Shown here piece after piece: positions 35,780-46,037 of a stretch of 64,000 bases of DNA (position 1 is the first letter of the stretch; every line of letters starts with the position of its first letter). Origin of the DNA: Marinobacter sp. DY40_1A1. GTDB lineage: Bacteria; Pseudomonadota; Gammaproteobacteria; Pseudomonadales; Oleiphilaceae. Where the stretch lies: the NCBI RefSeq assembly GCF_016597815.1, contig NZ_VCHA01000005.1:310001-374000 (forward strand), given 5' to 3'. Below the pieces are notes generated by a model that did not search any database, was not told the DNA's origin, and saw only the letters and a list, made by a program, of their open reading frames with translations. The position numbers and the translations under genes were made by a program.

Positions 35780-38700
35780 ATGAAAGATGTGCTAGCAACG
35801 TGTAAACCGCGCCCGGAGATTCTGGCAGGAACCTTTAATCCAGCCATATTTACGGCGCGCCTCAGTCAGGTGTTGGATGATTACCGTTTGGGAAATGCAG
35901 TAGAGGGTGCCGATTCCCTCTACTCAGATCCAGTCGCATTTTTCCGCGACGCAACTCATCCTACTCAAGGTCTGCGTTCAATCGTCGACAACGCTATGGC
36001 TCGGTTGGTTGAAGGCGATAAGTCGCGCCCTGCCATGCAGCGATTGGATACCGCATTTGGCGGTGGTAAAACACACACGTTGATAGCGCTAACCCACATA
36101 GCAAAACAGGGCTCACGCCTCGAAAGTGTTACTCAGAGCATATTGCCAGCAAACCGCTTACCAGAACCTGGTGCCATTCGGGTGGTGGGTGTGATCGGCG
36201 ACACCGTAGACACTCTGCGCGAAACGGCAGGAGGTGATAAGCCAAAACCCAATACACTTTGGTGGCTTATTGCTCAGCAAACGCTGGAGGAAAGTGCACG
36301 GCAACCCATTGCTTCCCGCTTGGACAGCTCGGCATCACCCGGGTCCCCCGAGTTTTTTGATGCATTATTTGCAGGCAAAAAAACCGTTGTCATTGTCGAT
36401 GAAATCGCGCAGTACCTATCCCGAATGGAGGCTGCTTTCCCGGGTCAGGGTGCAGAGCAGGCGGCGGCATTCCTTATGGGGCTGTCGACCTACGCTGAGA
36501 GCAACGACAACTTGGCTATTGTTATCAGTCTTGCTTCGGCAACCAATGCCTTTGGCGATTTCAACAAAATGATGCAAAAGCTCATGTCGACGCATGAGAT
36601 GACAGAGGAGGAAGCTGAGGCGACGGCTGGGGCCGCTCATAAAATGGTAATGGATGTGGTTTCTCGTGCATCTGAATCCACTACACCTGTGCAGGAAGGT
36701 GACTTGTCACGAATTATGGCCAAGCGCTTGTTCCTGTCGGTTGATCACAGTGCGGCTGCGGAAGTCGCCGATGAGTTTATTGAAACCTACCGCCAGGCTG
36801 GGTCTGACTTGCCCGCTGCTACCAAAAATTCGGAACTGCGGGACCAGTTGGTAACGCATTACCCATTCCATCCAACTCTGATCGAATTCCTGTCTCAAAA
36901 GCTGGCCTTGGTTGAAAGCTTTCAGGGCACTCGGGGGCTGCTAAGAACTCTCGCGCGGGTAATTCGTTGCGTGTGGGAAGCCAAACTCGATATTCCCTTG
37001 ATCCAGACCGGCCATATTGACCTGTCAGACGGCACTATCCGCAGCGAGTTGCTTGGCAAAACCGGCAATACCAGCTTTGCTGCGGTGCTGGACTCCGACA
37101 TTAGCAAAGCATCGGGCACTCAAACCACGGGCCAGACTGTGGCTAATATGCTGGACACCAACAACCCCCACCCCGATGGCTATCCGGTACATGAATGGTC
37201 GTGGCGAGTGGTTTTTTTGCATAGCCTGGTAGGCCAGGGCGGTGGTCTGAATGATGAAAAATTCGGCATAGACATTACATCGGCTATTTATGAAATGGCG
37301 TCACCGGCAATTAAACCCGCAACGGTGCGCTCGGCTCTTGAAACTATCGAGCGTGAGGCCAACTATTTGCGGGCCCGGGAGAACCGTCTGTATGCAGATA
37401 CGATTCCTACCCTGAACAATATTTTGCGCCGTATCGAGGCCAACGTCTCCCCCGCGGAAGCGATGGAGCGTGTAGAGCAGGTAGTGCGGGGGCTGATTAA
37501 ATCCAGCTTGTTTGATGTACGGGCAAACATCAGCGAAAGCGATGAAATCCCAGATAAAGTAAATAAACCCCAGCTCGGGATTGTAGCGTTTAATTTGGAA
37601 AACCTCGTCCCGTCTGAGTTCGTTGAGCGGCGGGCCGACGCGCCACGTCAATATCAGAACCTGGTCTTTTTGCTTGTACCCGGCACAGTACACCTGGATG
37701 GTCAGCACTGGAACGAACAGAGGACACGCCAGGAACATCGCACTCGCCAGAACATACTGGCACTGGCGGGCAAAGCCATTGCGATCGAGCGCCTAAAAGC
37801 GGACCCGGATAACTGGGGCGTACGCCATGACCAGCTGAACAAAGATGAATTCAAACAGCGGGCGGCCAAGAGCCCACAGGAACTGCGGACAGCCGTTGAC
37901 GAAGCCTATCGGTATCTGGTGTACCCAGGTCGCGATGGCGGAAAGGTGGTTACCCGTGATCTTGGTAAGCGGGGCAGCGGTCCTACAGCGGGTGGTTCGA
38001 GCGGCTTGCACCTTGAAGATGCCATTTTCAAACAGCTAACAGACGAAGGTGAGTTAATCACAGAGGAGCGTGCCACCACTCAGGAAACGCTCATTCTGCT
38101 GAACAAGCTCATTTTTGAGACTCACAAACAAGTGAACGTTAACCGGATTGTCGAGTTTTTCGCAACGCGGCGCCATTGGCCTATTCTACAGAAGCCAACC
38201 CTCTTGGCCGATGTGCTTCGGGAGGGGAGTAATCGTGGAGTTTGGTGCGTTGGTCACCTGGCGGAGAAAAACGCGGATAAGCCTGAGGTGCTCTACCACA
38301 AGGAATCGCCAGCGCCCCTTACCGAGGAGTTCAGTGGTGATGGTTGGATAGTCTGCACGCGTGAGCACGCAAAGCAGATGGGTTGGCTTGAAAGTGTAAT
38401 GCGCAATCCGGACACCATATCCAAATGGGCAGAGCAAGCCATTGAAACAGCAGTAGAACTGGATTCAGATAAGTTACAGGATGTGGTTCAGAACGAACAC
38501 GATAAAGTGGACCCGAACATACTTAAAGAACAGCTAACGCACCTGTTGGCTCAGAAAAAAGTGGTGGCTTATCCAAAGTCTAGCTTCAAAGATGGCAAGC
38601 CAGATCCGGATCAGGCACAAACAGGCAATAGCATACCCCTGGAGGGCGTAACGGGCGCAGTAGTGGTACCCTATCACGTTGCCCAGGAGCGAGGCTGGAT

Positions 38701-39025
38701 AAAAGTAGCTGAAGCCAAGAGCCAAACAGTTGAAATTCAGAATGCGCAGATCGTGCAGTTGCTGAACCTGCTTTCTGGTAAGGCGCTTGAAGCTTCCAAA
38801 ACTGAAATTAATGCCCTGCAGATTTTGGGTTTGACCGCGGATAAAACACAATTTCAGATCCAGTTTGGTAAAACGACACTGGGTGAGTTGGTAAAGAACC
38901 GAGATATCTTTGCCGGCGTGAAAACCCGAATTAAGTTTGACCAGGTCGGCAAGGCCCGGCTGGGTATTGGGGAAGTCGACCCCGCGTGTAAATTTATGTC
39001 TTACATTGACCAGATAAAGAGCTAA
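35780..39025 (+). CDS. DUF499 P-loop ATPase (BrxC/PglY-like)
   Basis: The 1081-aa protein opens the defence operon. It has an N-terminal AAA-like ATPase with Walker A FGGGKTHTL (~94-102) and Walker B-like TVVIVDEIAQYL (~200-211), and a long C-terminal region ending with a helical domain and EIQNAQIVQLLN. The motifs and length fit DUF499 (COG1483), the family related to BrxC/PglY of BREX, thought to be a large ATP-driven assembly on DNA. AGAGG lies about 7 bp before the ATG. It precedes the 211-aa gene by 7 bp. Confidence 0.86.
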   Translation: MKDVLATCKPRPEILAGTFNPAIFTARLSQVLDDYRLGNAVEGADSLYSDPVAFFRDATHPTQGLRSIVDNAMARLVEGDKSRPAMQRLDTAFGGGKTHTLIALTHIAKQGSRLESVTQSILPANRLPEPGAIRVVGVIGDTVDTLRETAGGDKPKPNTLWWLIAQQTLEESARQPIASRLDSSASPGSPEFFDALFAGKKTVVIVDEIAQYLSRMEAAFPGQGAEQAAAFLMGLSTYAESNDNLAIVISLASATNAFGDFNKMMQKLMSTHEMTEEEAEATAGAAHKMVMDVVSRASESTTPVQEGDLSRIMAKRLFLSVDHSAAAEVADEFIETYRQAGSDLPAATKNSELRDQLVTHYPFHPTLIEFLSQKLALVESFQGTRGLLRTLARVIRCVWEAKLDIPLIQTGHIDLSDGTIRSELLGKTGNTSFAAVLDSDISKASGTQTTGQTVANMLDTNNPHPDGYPVHEWSWRVVFLHSLVGQGGGLNDEKFGIDITSAIYEMASPAIKPATVRSALETIEREANYLRARENRLYADTIPTLNNILRRIEANVSPAEAMERVEQVVRGLIKSSLFDVRANISESDEIPDKVNKPQLGIVAFNLENLVPSEFVERRADAPRQYQNLVFLLVPGTVHLDGQHWNEQRTRQEHRTRQNILALAGKAIAIERLKADPDNWGVRHDQLNKDEFKQRAAKSPQELRTAVDEAYRYLVYPGRDGGKVVTRDLGKRGSGPTAGGSSGLHLEDAIFKQLTDEGELITEERATTQETLILLNKLIFETHKQVNVNRIVEFFATRRHWPILQKPTLLADVLREGSNRGVWCVGHLAEKNADKPEVLYHKESPAPLTEEFSGDGWIVCTREHAKQMGWLESVMRNPDTISKWAEQAIETAVELDSDKLQDVVQNEHDKVDPNILKEQLTHLLAQKKVVAYPKSSFKDGKPDPDQAQTGNSIPLEGVTGAVVVPYHVAQERGWIKVAEAKSQTVEIQNAQIVQLLNLLSGKALEASKTEINALQILGLTADKTQFQIQFGKTTLGELVKNRDIFAGVKTRIKFDQVGKARLGIGEVDPACKFMSYIDQIKS

Positions 39026-39032
39026 TACCTAT

Positions 39033-39668
39033 ATGGCAGCCAAACCCGGCCAAACACGAAACGCCAGGCAAAAGCCTGGCAAAGCTCAGTTCGATGAAGC
39101 CAACCTGCAGCGGTTGGCAAAAAAGTCTCCTTACGCCTTGCGCCTAACTCGGCACAAAAAAGTACCGCCTCCAGTTATGGTGATCAAAGAGCGCATTGCA
39201 CCGGAAGACAGAGATGACATCGAAGGCTTGACCAATCCACGCGCCAAGCATGTTGATCGAGGCATACTGCATGGCGAGTCTGTGCGCGCCTGTTTGCCTG
39301 TTCTCAAGCGGATTCTGGAAGAGGTTAAAGATGACCAGGGCATCTCCCTCAACCTGGAAAAGCTGATGACAGTCGAAGGTATCAAGCGCACAGACCTCAA
39401 CTTGCCACTGGATGAAGCTGCCGGGGCTCGGCTTGCGCTTTTCTTCCGCTTGCAAACCAAAGTGAAAGACACCGACCGTATTGAGTTGATTGGTCGCCGT
39501 GTAGCCATGTTTTCTCGGGAAGAGGCCGTGTATTGGTTGGCCAACGTAACCACCTCTGATCCTGCCTTACGTAGCTGGGCTGTCAGTGGCCTGCGCATGA
39601 TGCTGTGCGGCGAATCCGGCGACCCTCGGGCTAACCGAATTTTAGAGCGGCTCAGAGCTCGGGGCTGA
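39033..39668 (+). CDS. Unknown 211-aa protein between DUF499 and DUF1156 genes
   Basis: The protein has a basic N-terminus (PGQTRNARQKPGKAQFDE) and a compact helical body (GESVRACLPVLKRILEEV, EEAVYWLANVTTSDPALRSWAVSGLRMMLCG). The last part, conserved-looking and Trp-containing, has no catalytic motif I can see. It lies 7 bp after the DUF499 gene. Position suggests a dedicated adaptor for the ATPase or the methyltransferase, like the small proteins (DUF3780 and similar) seen in related loci. I do not recognise a family with confidence. Confidence 0.75.
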   Translation: MAAKPGQTRNARQKPGKAQFDEANLQRLAKKSPYALRLTRHKKVPPPVMVIKERIAPEDRDDIEGLTNPRAKHVDRGILHGESVRACLPVLKRILEEVKDDQGISLNLEKLMTVEGIKRTDLNLPLDEAAGARLALFFRLQTKVKDTDRIELIGRRVAMFSREEAVYWLANVTTSDPALRSWAVSGLRMMLCGESGDPRANRILERLRARG

Positions 39669-39743
39669 GCGAAAGTTGTCTTAACCAAACATTTAGAATC
39701 ATGAGCCAGCACCACCAGCTGGCGGAAATACCAAGGAGTTACC

Positions 39744-42700
39744 ATGCCAATGTCTGACCAGCGCCTGATTGAAGCAGGCTTTCCGTGCCATCAGGTTGGG
39801 GCAGAGACGCAACGGGAGCGCAATACTGGCAAAGCCCCACCCACCCATAGGTTGCATGTATGGTGGGCACGTCGACCTCTTATTCCTAGCCGAGCAGCTA
39901 TTCTTGGCTCTATTTTGCCAGGTGATACTGATTCCGATCAGTTCATAAAAAGTCTGGGAATTAAGGTTTTCGTTGCAGATTTGGAAGGTGTTGAGTGGGT
40001 GTTAGGCGAGCAGAAATTAATTGACCGGACAGTAAGCGTTGGAGATGAAAAGTTTCAGCTTGAGGTTGACGCTGTAGTTAAGAGGGCAATACTTAAAGAA
40101 AATTCGGTGAGAGCCGAAAACAGCCAACAGATAGATCTTCTTTTGGAGGGCGACCCGAGTCTTGCATATGACTCAGTTTTGCAGCGATGGAAAGCTGAAA
40201 CTCTTCTTTTACCGGAGATTGCTGAGGGCGACATTCTCCATGTACGTGAGGTCGTCGGCGATCCAGCATGGGCTAAAGAAAAAATGGAATTCACAAAAGC
40301 TCATGGAATTCGCTTTTCTGGGGACGGTTACAACTATCCTCGAGCTTTTGGCGCACCTGTTGAGCCTTGTGAGCCAACAAGCTCAAAAGTGATTTTAGAT
40401 CCAACTTCTGGAGGAGGGTCTATACCCTTTGAAGCCCTTCGTCTCGGCCATAATGTTATTGCAAATGAACTAAACCCAGTTGCAAGCGTTATATTAAAGG
40501 CGACTCTTGAGTACCCGGCCAAATTTGGAATGCAACTGCACAGCAGCGTTCAAAGCTATGCAACGAAATTGCTTACAGAGGTTGAGGGGAAGATCCAGTC
40601 CTATTTTGCTCTTGGGCAACGCTTGGAGAATCTAGGCATTGAGCCAATACAGCTCCCCCTTGGTATAAAAAAAGAAGAGAAGGAAAAGTTCCAAGTTGAG
40701 GACATAGCTGACTACTTATACTGCAGGCAAGTTATCTGTCCGCACTGTCACGGCAATGCCCCGCTGTTGAACTCTCAATGGCTTTCTAAATCTGGCGAAA
40801 AGTGGGCTGTAACCATGCATCCCCAGCCAGATAAAACCGTTCAATTTGAAGTTTGCCAGATAGTTAAGGGGAACAGGGGACCTAAAGGCGAAGATTTGGA
40901 TGCAGGAACGGTGACACGAGGTGTTGGTCAGTGTGTCCATTGCCAGCAAGCTATTGATGGTGATGAAATTAAACGTCAAGCCCGGGGTGAATCTGAGCTA
41001 GGCGTCTGGAAAGATGTGCTTTACTGCGTAGTTGGTATCCGATTGGAGCCGAAATTAGATAAAGCTGGCAATGTACAGCGTACCAAAACGGGCGCCAACG
41101 CCGGTCAGATAAAGACGACGAAGATCCAGTACTTCCGTACTCCAAATAAATTGGACCAGCAAGCGCTAAATGCTGCAACTGAGCTACTTGAAAATCGTCG
41201 TTTTGATTTCGAGATGAAGGGACTTGTTCCAAACGATCCAATTCCGGTTGGCAGTAAGACTAGTGAACCGCATAGATACGGTATGATGTCTTGGGAGGAA
41301 CTGTTTACACCGAGGCAATTGTTAGGCCACCTCACCGCTATGGAGGTCCTCCAAAACTTGAAGCCCGAAGTTATCGCAGAGCATGGTTTAGAGAATGCTC
41401 GAGCAATCATTACTTATCTTCAGTTCATGATCGATAAGTTCGTTGATTACAATAGTCGACAAACCAGATGGATAACTCAACGCGCCCAAGTGTCGGGAAC
41501 ATTCGGTAGGCATGATTTTTCGTTGAAATGGACCTTTGGTGAAATGGTATATGTGGGGCCGTCTTCAGGTTTCCGTTGGAGTATTGGTCAGGTACTTGAC
41601 GCGTTGAGAGAAATTGTTCAACTGGTTGAACCGGTTTCTATTAAAAGACAGTTTTCACAGTCATTAACAATCAATAGAGGATCAGCTACGGAGCTCGGTG
41701 GTGTGGGGTCTAAAAGCGTAGATGCTATTGTGATGGATCCCCCTTATTACAATAACGTTCAATATAGTGAGCTATCTGACTTCTACTACGTTTGGCAGAA
41801 GCGAACTTTGAGTGACTTGTACCCGGGCTGGTTTGATGGGTCAGTAACCGAGAAAGATGCCGAGGCTGTTGCTAATCCAGCACGAGACGGTGGGGAAAAA
41901 CCTGCCAAAGCTCGCTACGAAGAGCTGATGCAGGGCATTTTCAAAGAATGCTCCCGTGTGCTCAAAAGTGACGGCATTATGACTGTCATGTTTACTCATA
42001 AAAGCACGGATGCTTGGGAAACACTAACCAACTCGCTGATTCAATCTGGTTGGGATATTACTGGTACCTATCCAGTTGATTCTGAATTCGGTGCGTCAAC
42101 TCACCAGCTTAATTTGGCCGCTGCGGCTTCGACGATATTCATAGCCTGTCGGCCTGCAAACCGTGAAGATCGCTTACCATCAAGCTGGGCCTACGAGGTA
42201 AAAGGAAAACTGGAATCTGCAGTGCGTGAAGGGTTGATCGAATTCGACGAACTCAAGCTGAACCCGGTGGATCGTATGATTGCTTCGTGGGGCAGGGCCT
42301 TGCGAGTGTATTCCAAGCATTGGCCGGTTCAGGATGGTGATGAAGAGGTGCCACCCACCCGCGCAATGCAAGAAGCCGCTCGAGTTGTGGCAGAAGAGGA
42401 AGTCAGCCGTTTGTCTGGCGGTATGGTTACCGTTGATGACCTGGATTCAGAAACCCGCCTGGCGGTAATAGCGCTCGGCATCAATGGCCTGGGTGATTTC
42501 GCCTACGACGATGCTCTGCAAATGAGCCGTTCACTCAACTTCAGCCTGCAGCTTCGCAATGGTAACTACCGTGTAAGTGACGATTTGGTGGCTTACGCCA
42601 AAGAGGGTGAAGATCAATTAGCAGCACCCTTGGCAATTAAGGGCAATAAACTGCGGCTCTTGAAGCCAGAAGAACGCACTGACGTGCGCCTGGAAAATCC

Positions 42701-42896
42701 CCAAACCTTGTGGGATGTGCTAAATGGGCTGATTGTCACCTATCGGGATGGCGGAATTGTCGCTGCCCGAAACTTCCTGGCTGAGCACGGAAAAACCGAA
42801 AATCCGGCGCTGCGAGGCTTGCTGAAAGTCTGGGCGAAAGAGTGCCGGGATGATGCATTGCGCCGTGAAGCACAGCTGATTGATTACGAACTTTAA
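39744..42896 (+). CDS. DUF1156 adenine-specific DNA methyltransferase (PglXI-like)
   Basis: A 1050-aa enzyme. The N-terminal DUF1156 part has HVWWARRPLIPSRAAI (~38-53); the SAM-binding motif DPTSGGGSIPFEAL is at ~219-232; zinc-ribbon cysteines are CPHCHG (~332) and CVHCQQ (~398); the catalytic motif DPPYYNNVQYSELSDFY is at ~664. DPPY indicates N6-adenine methylation. COG1743 enzymes of this type are the BREX type 3 PglXI. In the system it should mark self DNA. The stretch ~39900-42100 appears more AT-rich than the 3' end, hinting at a mosaic gene. Confidence 0.9.
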   Translation: MPMSDQRLIEAGFPCHQVGAETQRERNTGKAPPTHRLHVWWARRPLIPSRAAILGSILPGDTDSDQFIKSLGIKVFVADLEGVEWVLGEQKLIDRTVSVGDEKFQLEVDAVVKRAILKENSVRAENSQQIDLLLEGDPSLAYDSVLQRWKAETLLLPEIAEGDILHVREVVGDPAWAKEKMEFTKAHGIRFSGDGYNYPRAFGAPVEPCEPTSSKVILDPTSGGGSIPFEALRLGHNVIANELNPVASVILKATLEYPAKFGMQLHSSVQSYATKLLTEVEGKIQSYFALGQRLENLGIEPIQLPLGIKKEEKEKFQVEDIADYLYCRQVICPHCHGNAPLLNSQWLSKSGEKWAVTMHPQPDKTVQFEVCQIVKGNRGPKGEDLDAGTVTRGVGQCVHCQQAIDGDEIKRQARGESELGVWKDVLYCVVGIRLEPKLDKAGNVQRTKTGANAGQIKTTKIQYFRTPNKLDQQALNAATELLENRRFDFEMKGLVPNDPIPVGSKTSEPHRYGMMSWEELFTPRQLLGHLTAMEVLQNLKPEVIAEHGLENARAIITYLQFMIDKFVDYNSRQTRWITQRAQVSGTFGRHDFSLKWTFGEMVYVGPSSGFRWSIGQVLDALREIVQLVEPVSIKRQFSQSLTINRGSATELGGVGSKSVDAIVMDPPYYNNVQYSELSDFYYVWQKRTLSDLYPGWFDGSVTEKDAEAVANPARDGGEKPAKARYEELMQGIFKECSRVLKSDGIMTVMFTHKSTDAWETLTNSLIQSGWDITGTYPVDSEFGASTHQLNLAAAASTIFIACRPANREDRLPSSWAYEVKGKLESAVREGLIEFDELKLNPVDRMIASWGRALRVYSKHWPVQDGDEEVPPTRAMQEAARVVAEEEVSRLSGGMVTVDDLDSETRLAVIALGINGLGDFAYDDALQMSRSLNFSLQLRNGNYRVSDDLVAYAKEGEDQLAAPLAIKGNKLRLLKPEERTDVRLENPQTLWDVLNGLIVTYRDGGIVAARNFLAEHGKTENPALRGLLKVWAKECRDDALRREAQLIDYEL

Positions 42897-42911
42897 TAAC
42901 AGGGATGTGAT

Positions 42912-44624
42912 ATGAGCTCTATCAAAGGTTCTGAACTGAAGTTGCACAAGGTCTTTTCCAGTGACTTTCAGTTTGAAATTCCTGATTACCAGCGCCCCTA
43001 TTCCTGGCAGGTTGAACATGCTGAAGAGCTGCTTGACGACTTATGGACGTTTCGGGAGCAAGAGGATAAAAGTGAAGAGTATTTCCTTGGCAGCATCGTA
43101 CTGATTAAGGGCGATGCCTCTAGCCAGGCCGATGTGGTTGACGGTCAGCAGCGCCTGACAACGCTTACTATCCTGTTAGCAGCGATTCGTGATCGGTTGA
43201 GTGGTCACCCGAAGTGGGGCGGGGCGTTCGATAAGTACATCATGGAACCTGGTGATGTGACGTTGGATTTATCCCCCAAACCACGACTGTTCCTGCGCAA
43301 GAAAGATCGCGAATTCTTCGAAATTTACATTCAGCGCCCCGGCGGCATCCTTGAGATGGATGGCTTGGACGTAAGCCGTTATAAGGATTCCAAACTGAAT
43401 TTGATCAGTAACGCCCGCGCACTTCGCGATAGGTTGGCAGAGATAGATCAGGAGCTGGTTGGCCAGTTCGGCCAGTTCATTGTTCAGAAATGTTTGTTGG
43501 TATTGGTCACTACTGAAAATTTCAAATCGGCCTACCGCATTTTCTCGGTAATGAATGACCGTGGTATGGATCTCGCTCCCTCCGATATCCTTAAGGCGAA
43601 TATCATCAGCAGTATTGGTGAGCATGAGCGGGAGCGATACACCGAACTCTGGGAAGATATTGAGGAGCGCTTGGGGCGGGAGAATTTCAACGACCTGTTT
43701 GCCCATATCCGGATGATCGTGCGAAAGGAAAAGTCCCGGCGCTCAGTGCTTGATGAATTCACTGATTATGTAGTTACACCTACTGCCAACAGCCGGAAGT
43801 TAATGGACGAGCTCTTGTTGCCCTATGCGGATACGCTGGATGCTGTTCTTAGCAACAACTTCAAGAGCGAAGCCAACGCCGCTCAGATTAACCGATTGCT
43901 TCAGTGGCTGCATTACCTGAACAACAAGGATTGGGTGCCGGTTGCCATGAAGTTTATCCGGAAGTTTGACCGGGATACCGAAACCCTACAAGCACATCTG
44001 CAGAAGCTTGAAAGGCTGGGGGCCAGTATGTTTATTCGTGGCATTTATGCCACTCCCCGAATCGAGCGCTTCGGCCAGGTGCTTCGTGAGTTAGAACAAG
44101 GAAAAAACTTGTTGGATGAAGGATCTGCTCTTGATCTTAGTAAGGACGAGCAACGGGATACACTCTACTGGCTGAACGCCAATGTGTACCGGTATTCAAA
44201 CCGGTTGCGTTCTTACATTCTGATGCGTATGGATTCGTTCTTGTCTGACCAGAGTATGAACTACAAAGATCTCACGAAAACCATTGAGCATGTTTTGCCG
44301 CAAACACCGGCTTCTGACTCTGACTGGCGAAAGAACTGGTCAGATGATGACCGGGAACGCTGGGTTGACCGCATTGGTAACCTGCTATTGCTGAGCCGAA
44401 AGAAAAATTCGGAAGCCTCTAACTTCGACTTCGAAAAGAAAAAAGAGCGGTATTTCAAAACCAAGTCTGGCGTGTCGAACTTCGCCACGTCTACCGACGT
44501 GCTGAATTACGACTCCTGGACTCCCAAAGAGGTTCAGGAGCGTCAGAAAAAGATGATCACGCTTTTTGGTGATAAGTGGTCGCTGGCTTCAGGTGTTACC
44601 TGGGACGAACTGGAAAAGCTTTGA
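42912..44624 (+). CDS. DUF262/DUF1524 protein (GmrSD-like)
   Basis: The 570-aa protein has an N-terminal DUF262 (GmrS-like, ParB-like fold) with IPDYQRPYSW (23-32) and the signature DVVDGQQRLTTL (~74-85). It has a C-terminal DUF1524 (GmrD-like, HNH) with TIEHVLPQ (~456-463) and the following NLLLLSRKKN. GmrSD enzymes use NTPs and cut glucosylated or otherwise modified phage DNA. It sits 15 bp from genes on both sides within the operon. Likely a type IV-like nuclease arm; activity is inferred from motifs. Confidence 0.88.
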   Translation: MSSIKGSELKLHKVFSSDFQFEIPDYQRPYSWQVEHAEELLDDLWTFREQEDKSEEYFLGSIVLIKGDASSQADVVDGQQRLTTLTILLAAIRDRLSGHPKWGGAFDKYIMEPGDVTLDLSPKPRLFLRKKDREFFEIYIQRPGGILEMDGLDVSRYKDSKLNLISNARALRDRLAEIDQELVGQFGQFIVQKCLLVLVTTENFKSAYRIFSVMNDRGMDLAPSDILKANIISSIGEHERERYTELWEDIEERLGRENFNDLFAHIRMIVRKEKSRRSVLDEFTDYVVTPTANSRKLMDELLLPYADTLDAVLSNNFKSEANAAQINRLLQWLHYLNNKDWVPVAMKFIRKFDRDTETLQAHLQKLERLGASMFIRGIYATPRIERFGQVLRELEQGKNLLDEGSALDLSKDEQRDTLYWLNANVYRYSNRLRSYILMRMDSFLSDQSMNYKDLTKTIEHVLPQTPASDSDWRKNWSDDDRERWVDRIGNLLLLSRKKNSEASNFDFEKKKERYFKTKSGVSNFATSTDVLNYDSWTPKEVQERQKKMITLFGDKWSLASGVTWDELEKL

Positions 44625-44639
44625 CTTGAGGTCGCCCTG

Positions 44640-46034
44640 ATGATCAACGAATTTCAGCTCAAGAACTTCAAAGCCTGGGAAGATACCGGGCCAATGGTGT
44701 TGAAACCTCTAACGGTAATTTTCGGCACAAACAGCTCTGGTAAATCCAGCCTCGGGCATTTTTTGCTGGCTTTAAAGCAAACTGTGCTGCTGACGGATCG
44801 CAAGCGAGCTTTGCACCTTGGGGATGAGAACTCGCTGATTGATTTGGGTACGTATGAAGAGTGTGTTCATAGCCATGATTTGGCCTCAGATATCGGCTTT
44901 CGGCTCAAGTGGGAGAAAAACAAACCATTTTCTATTGAGGATGTTCTGAAAAAGAATGTCCGTTATCAGGGTAACTCTTTAGAACTGGAATCCAGAATTT
45001 CTTCCCGCGAGAAGACTGGCCAACCTTGGACGCGCTCTTTTAGCTATCGCCTGCTCGATGGTGATGAGGAGCGGTTCCACGTAACTCACAGCAAAAATGA
45101 CGGAAAGCCTAGGCTTGAATGCTCCCCTCTGCAGTTGGTGCGAGCAATGGGACGTGGCTGGCCAGTTGAGGCCCCTGAGAAATTTTATCTTTTCTCCGAG
45201 CGAACACTGTCACGCTATCAGAATGCGCAGTCGCTCAATAATCTCGCGCTTGAGACTGAGGCTCTGATTCAGAACTTCTATCACTTGGGGCCATTACGCA
45301 ATCCACCCAAGCGGATATATCCCTGGTCTGGTGATACGCCATTAGATGTTGGCTCGCAGGGGGAGCTTACGATTGCGGCTATACTTGCGGCGACGGCAGA
45401 GGGTCGCAGGCTGAATCGAGGCCCTGGTAAGCGCAGGCAGAGCTTTGATGAGTTTATTGCCGGATGGCTGAAAGATCTCCAGATCATCAGTGAGTTTCGG
45501 GTGCGGCCTGTGGCCCCGGGCCGTAAAGAGTATGAGGTTTTGATTAAGGTGAATAAGGGCAGTGCAGAGGTAAAGCTCACGGATGTAGGGTTTGGTGTAT
45601 CTCAAGTGCTGCCGGCGTTGGTGCAGGCGTTTTATTGCCCACCGAACTCAACTGTATGGATGGAGCAGCCTGAGATTCACCTACACCCGAGCGTTCAAAG
45701 CCATCTGGCTGATGTTTTTCTAAGTGCGATTAAGGCCACAGAAAATGGTGAGCCTCGCAATGTTCAGCTGGTGGTTGAGAGCCATTCAGAACACTTTTTG
45801 ACGCGGTTGCAACGGCGGATTGCGGAGCGGGAAGTGAGTGTGGACGACGTGGCGATTTACTTCACCAGTCAGGATGAAAATGGCAATGCCCACCTTGAAC
45901 CGTTGAAGATGAATGATTTTGGAGATATTGAGAATTGGCCAGAAGGGTTCTTTGGCGATGAGATGGAAGACATAACAGCAAGAACACTGGCCGCGGCGAA
46001 ACGCCGACGGGAGTTAAAGAAGCAGGGAGGCTGA
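44640..46034 (+). CDS. ABC-type AAA ATPase with DUF3696 (OLD-like)
   Basis: A 464-aa ATPase with Walker A FGTNSSGKSS (~28-37) and MINEFQLKNFKAW at the start, as in RecF/OLD/SMC-like AAA_21 proteins. The C-terminal half has DVGFGVSQVLPALVQA (signature), VWMEQPEIHLHP (Walker B), ESHSEHFLTRLQRRI and a DUF3696 end. No TOPRIM domain is evident, so nuclease activity would come from the partner: the PIN gene begins 3 bp later. Such ATPases commonly sense or license an attached effector. Confidence 0.85.
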   Translation: MINEFQLKNFKAWEDTGPMVLKPLTVIFGTNSSGKSSLGHFLLALKQTVLLTDRKRALHLGDENSLIDLGTYEECVHSHDLASDIGFRLKWEKNKPFSIEDVLKKNVRYQGNSLELESRISSREKTGQPWTRSFSYRLLDGDEERFHVTHSKNDGKPRLECSPLQLVRAMGRGWPVEAPEKFYLFSERTLSRYQNAQSLNNLALETEALIQNFYHLGPLRNPPKRIYPWSGDTPLDVGSQGELTIAAILAATAEGRRLNRGPGKRRQSFDEFIAGWLKDLQIISEFRVRPVAPGRKEYEVLIKVNKGSAEVKLTDVGFGVSQVLPALVQAFYCPPNSTVWMEQPEIHLHPSVQSHLADVFLSAIKATENGEPRNVQLVVESHSEHFLTRLQRRIAEREVSVDDVAIYFTSQDENGNAHLEPLKMNDFGDIENWPEGFFGDEMEDITARTLAAAKRRRELKKQGG

Positions 46035-46037
46035 GAC

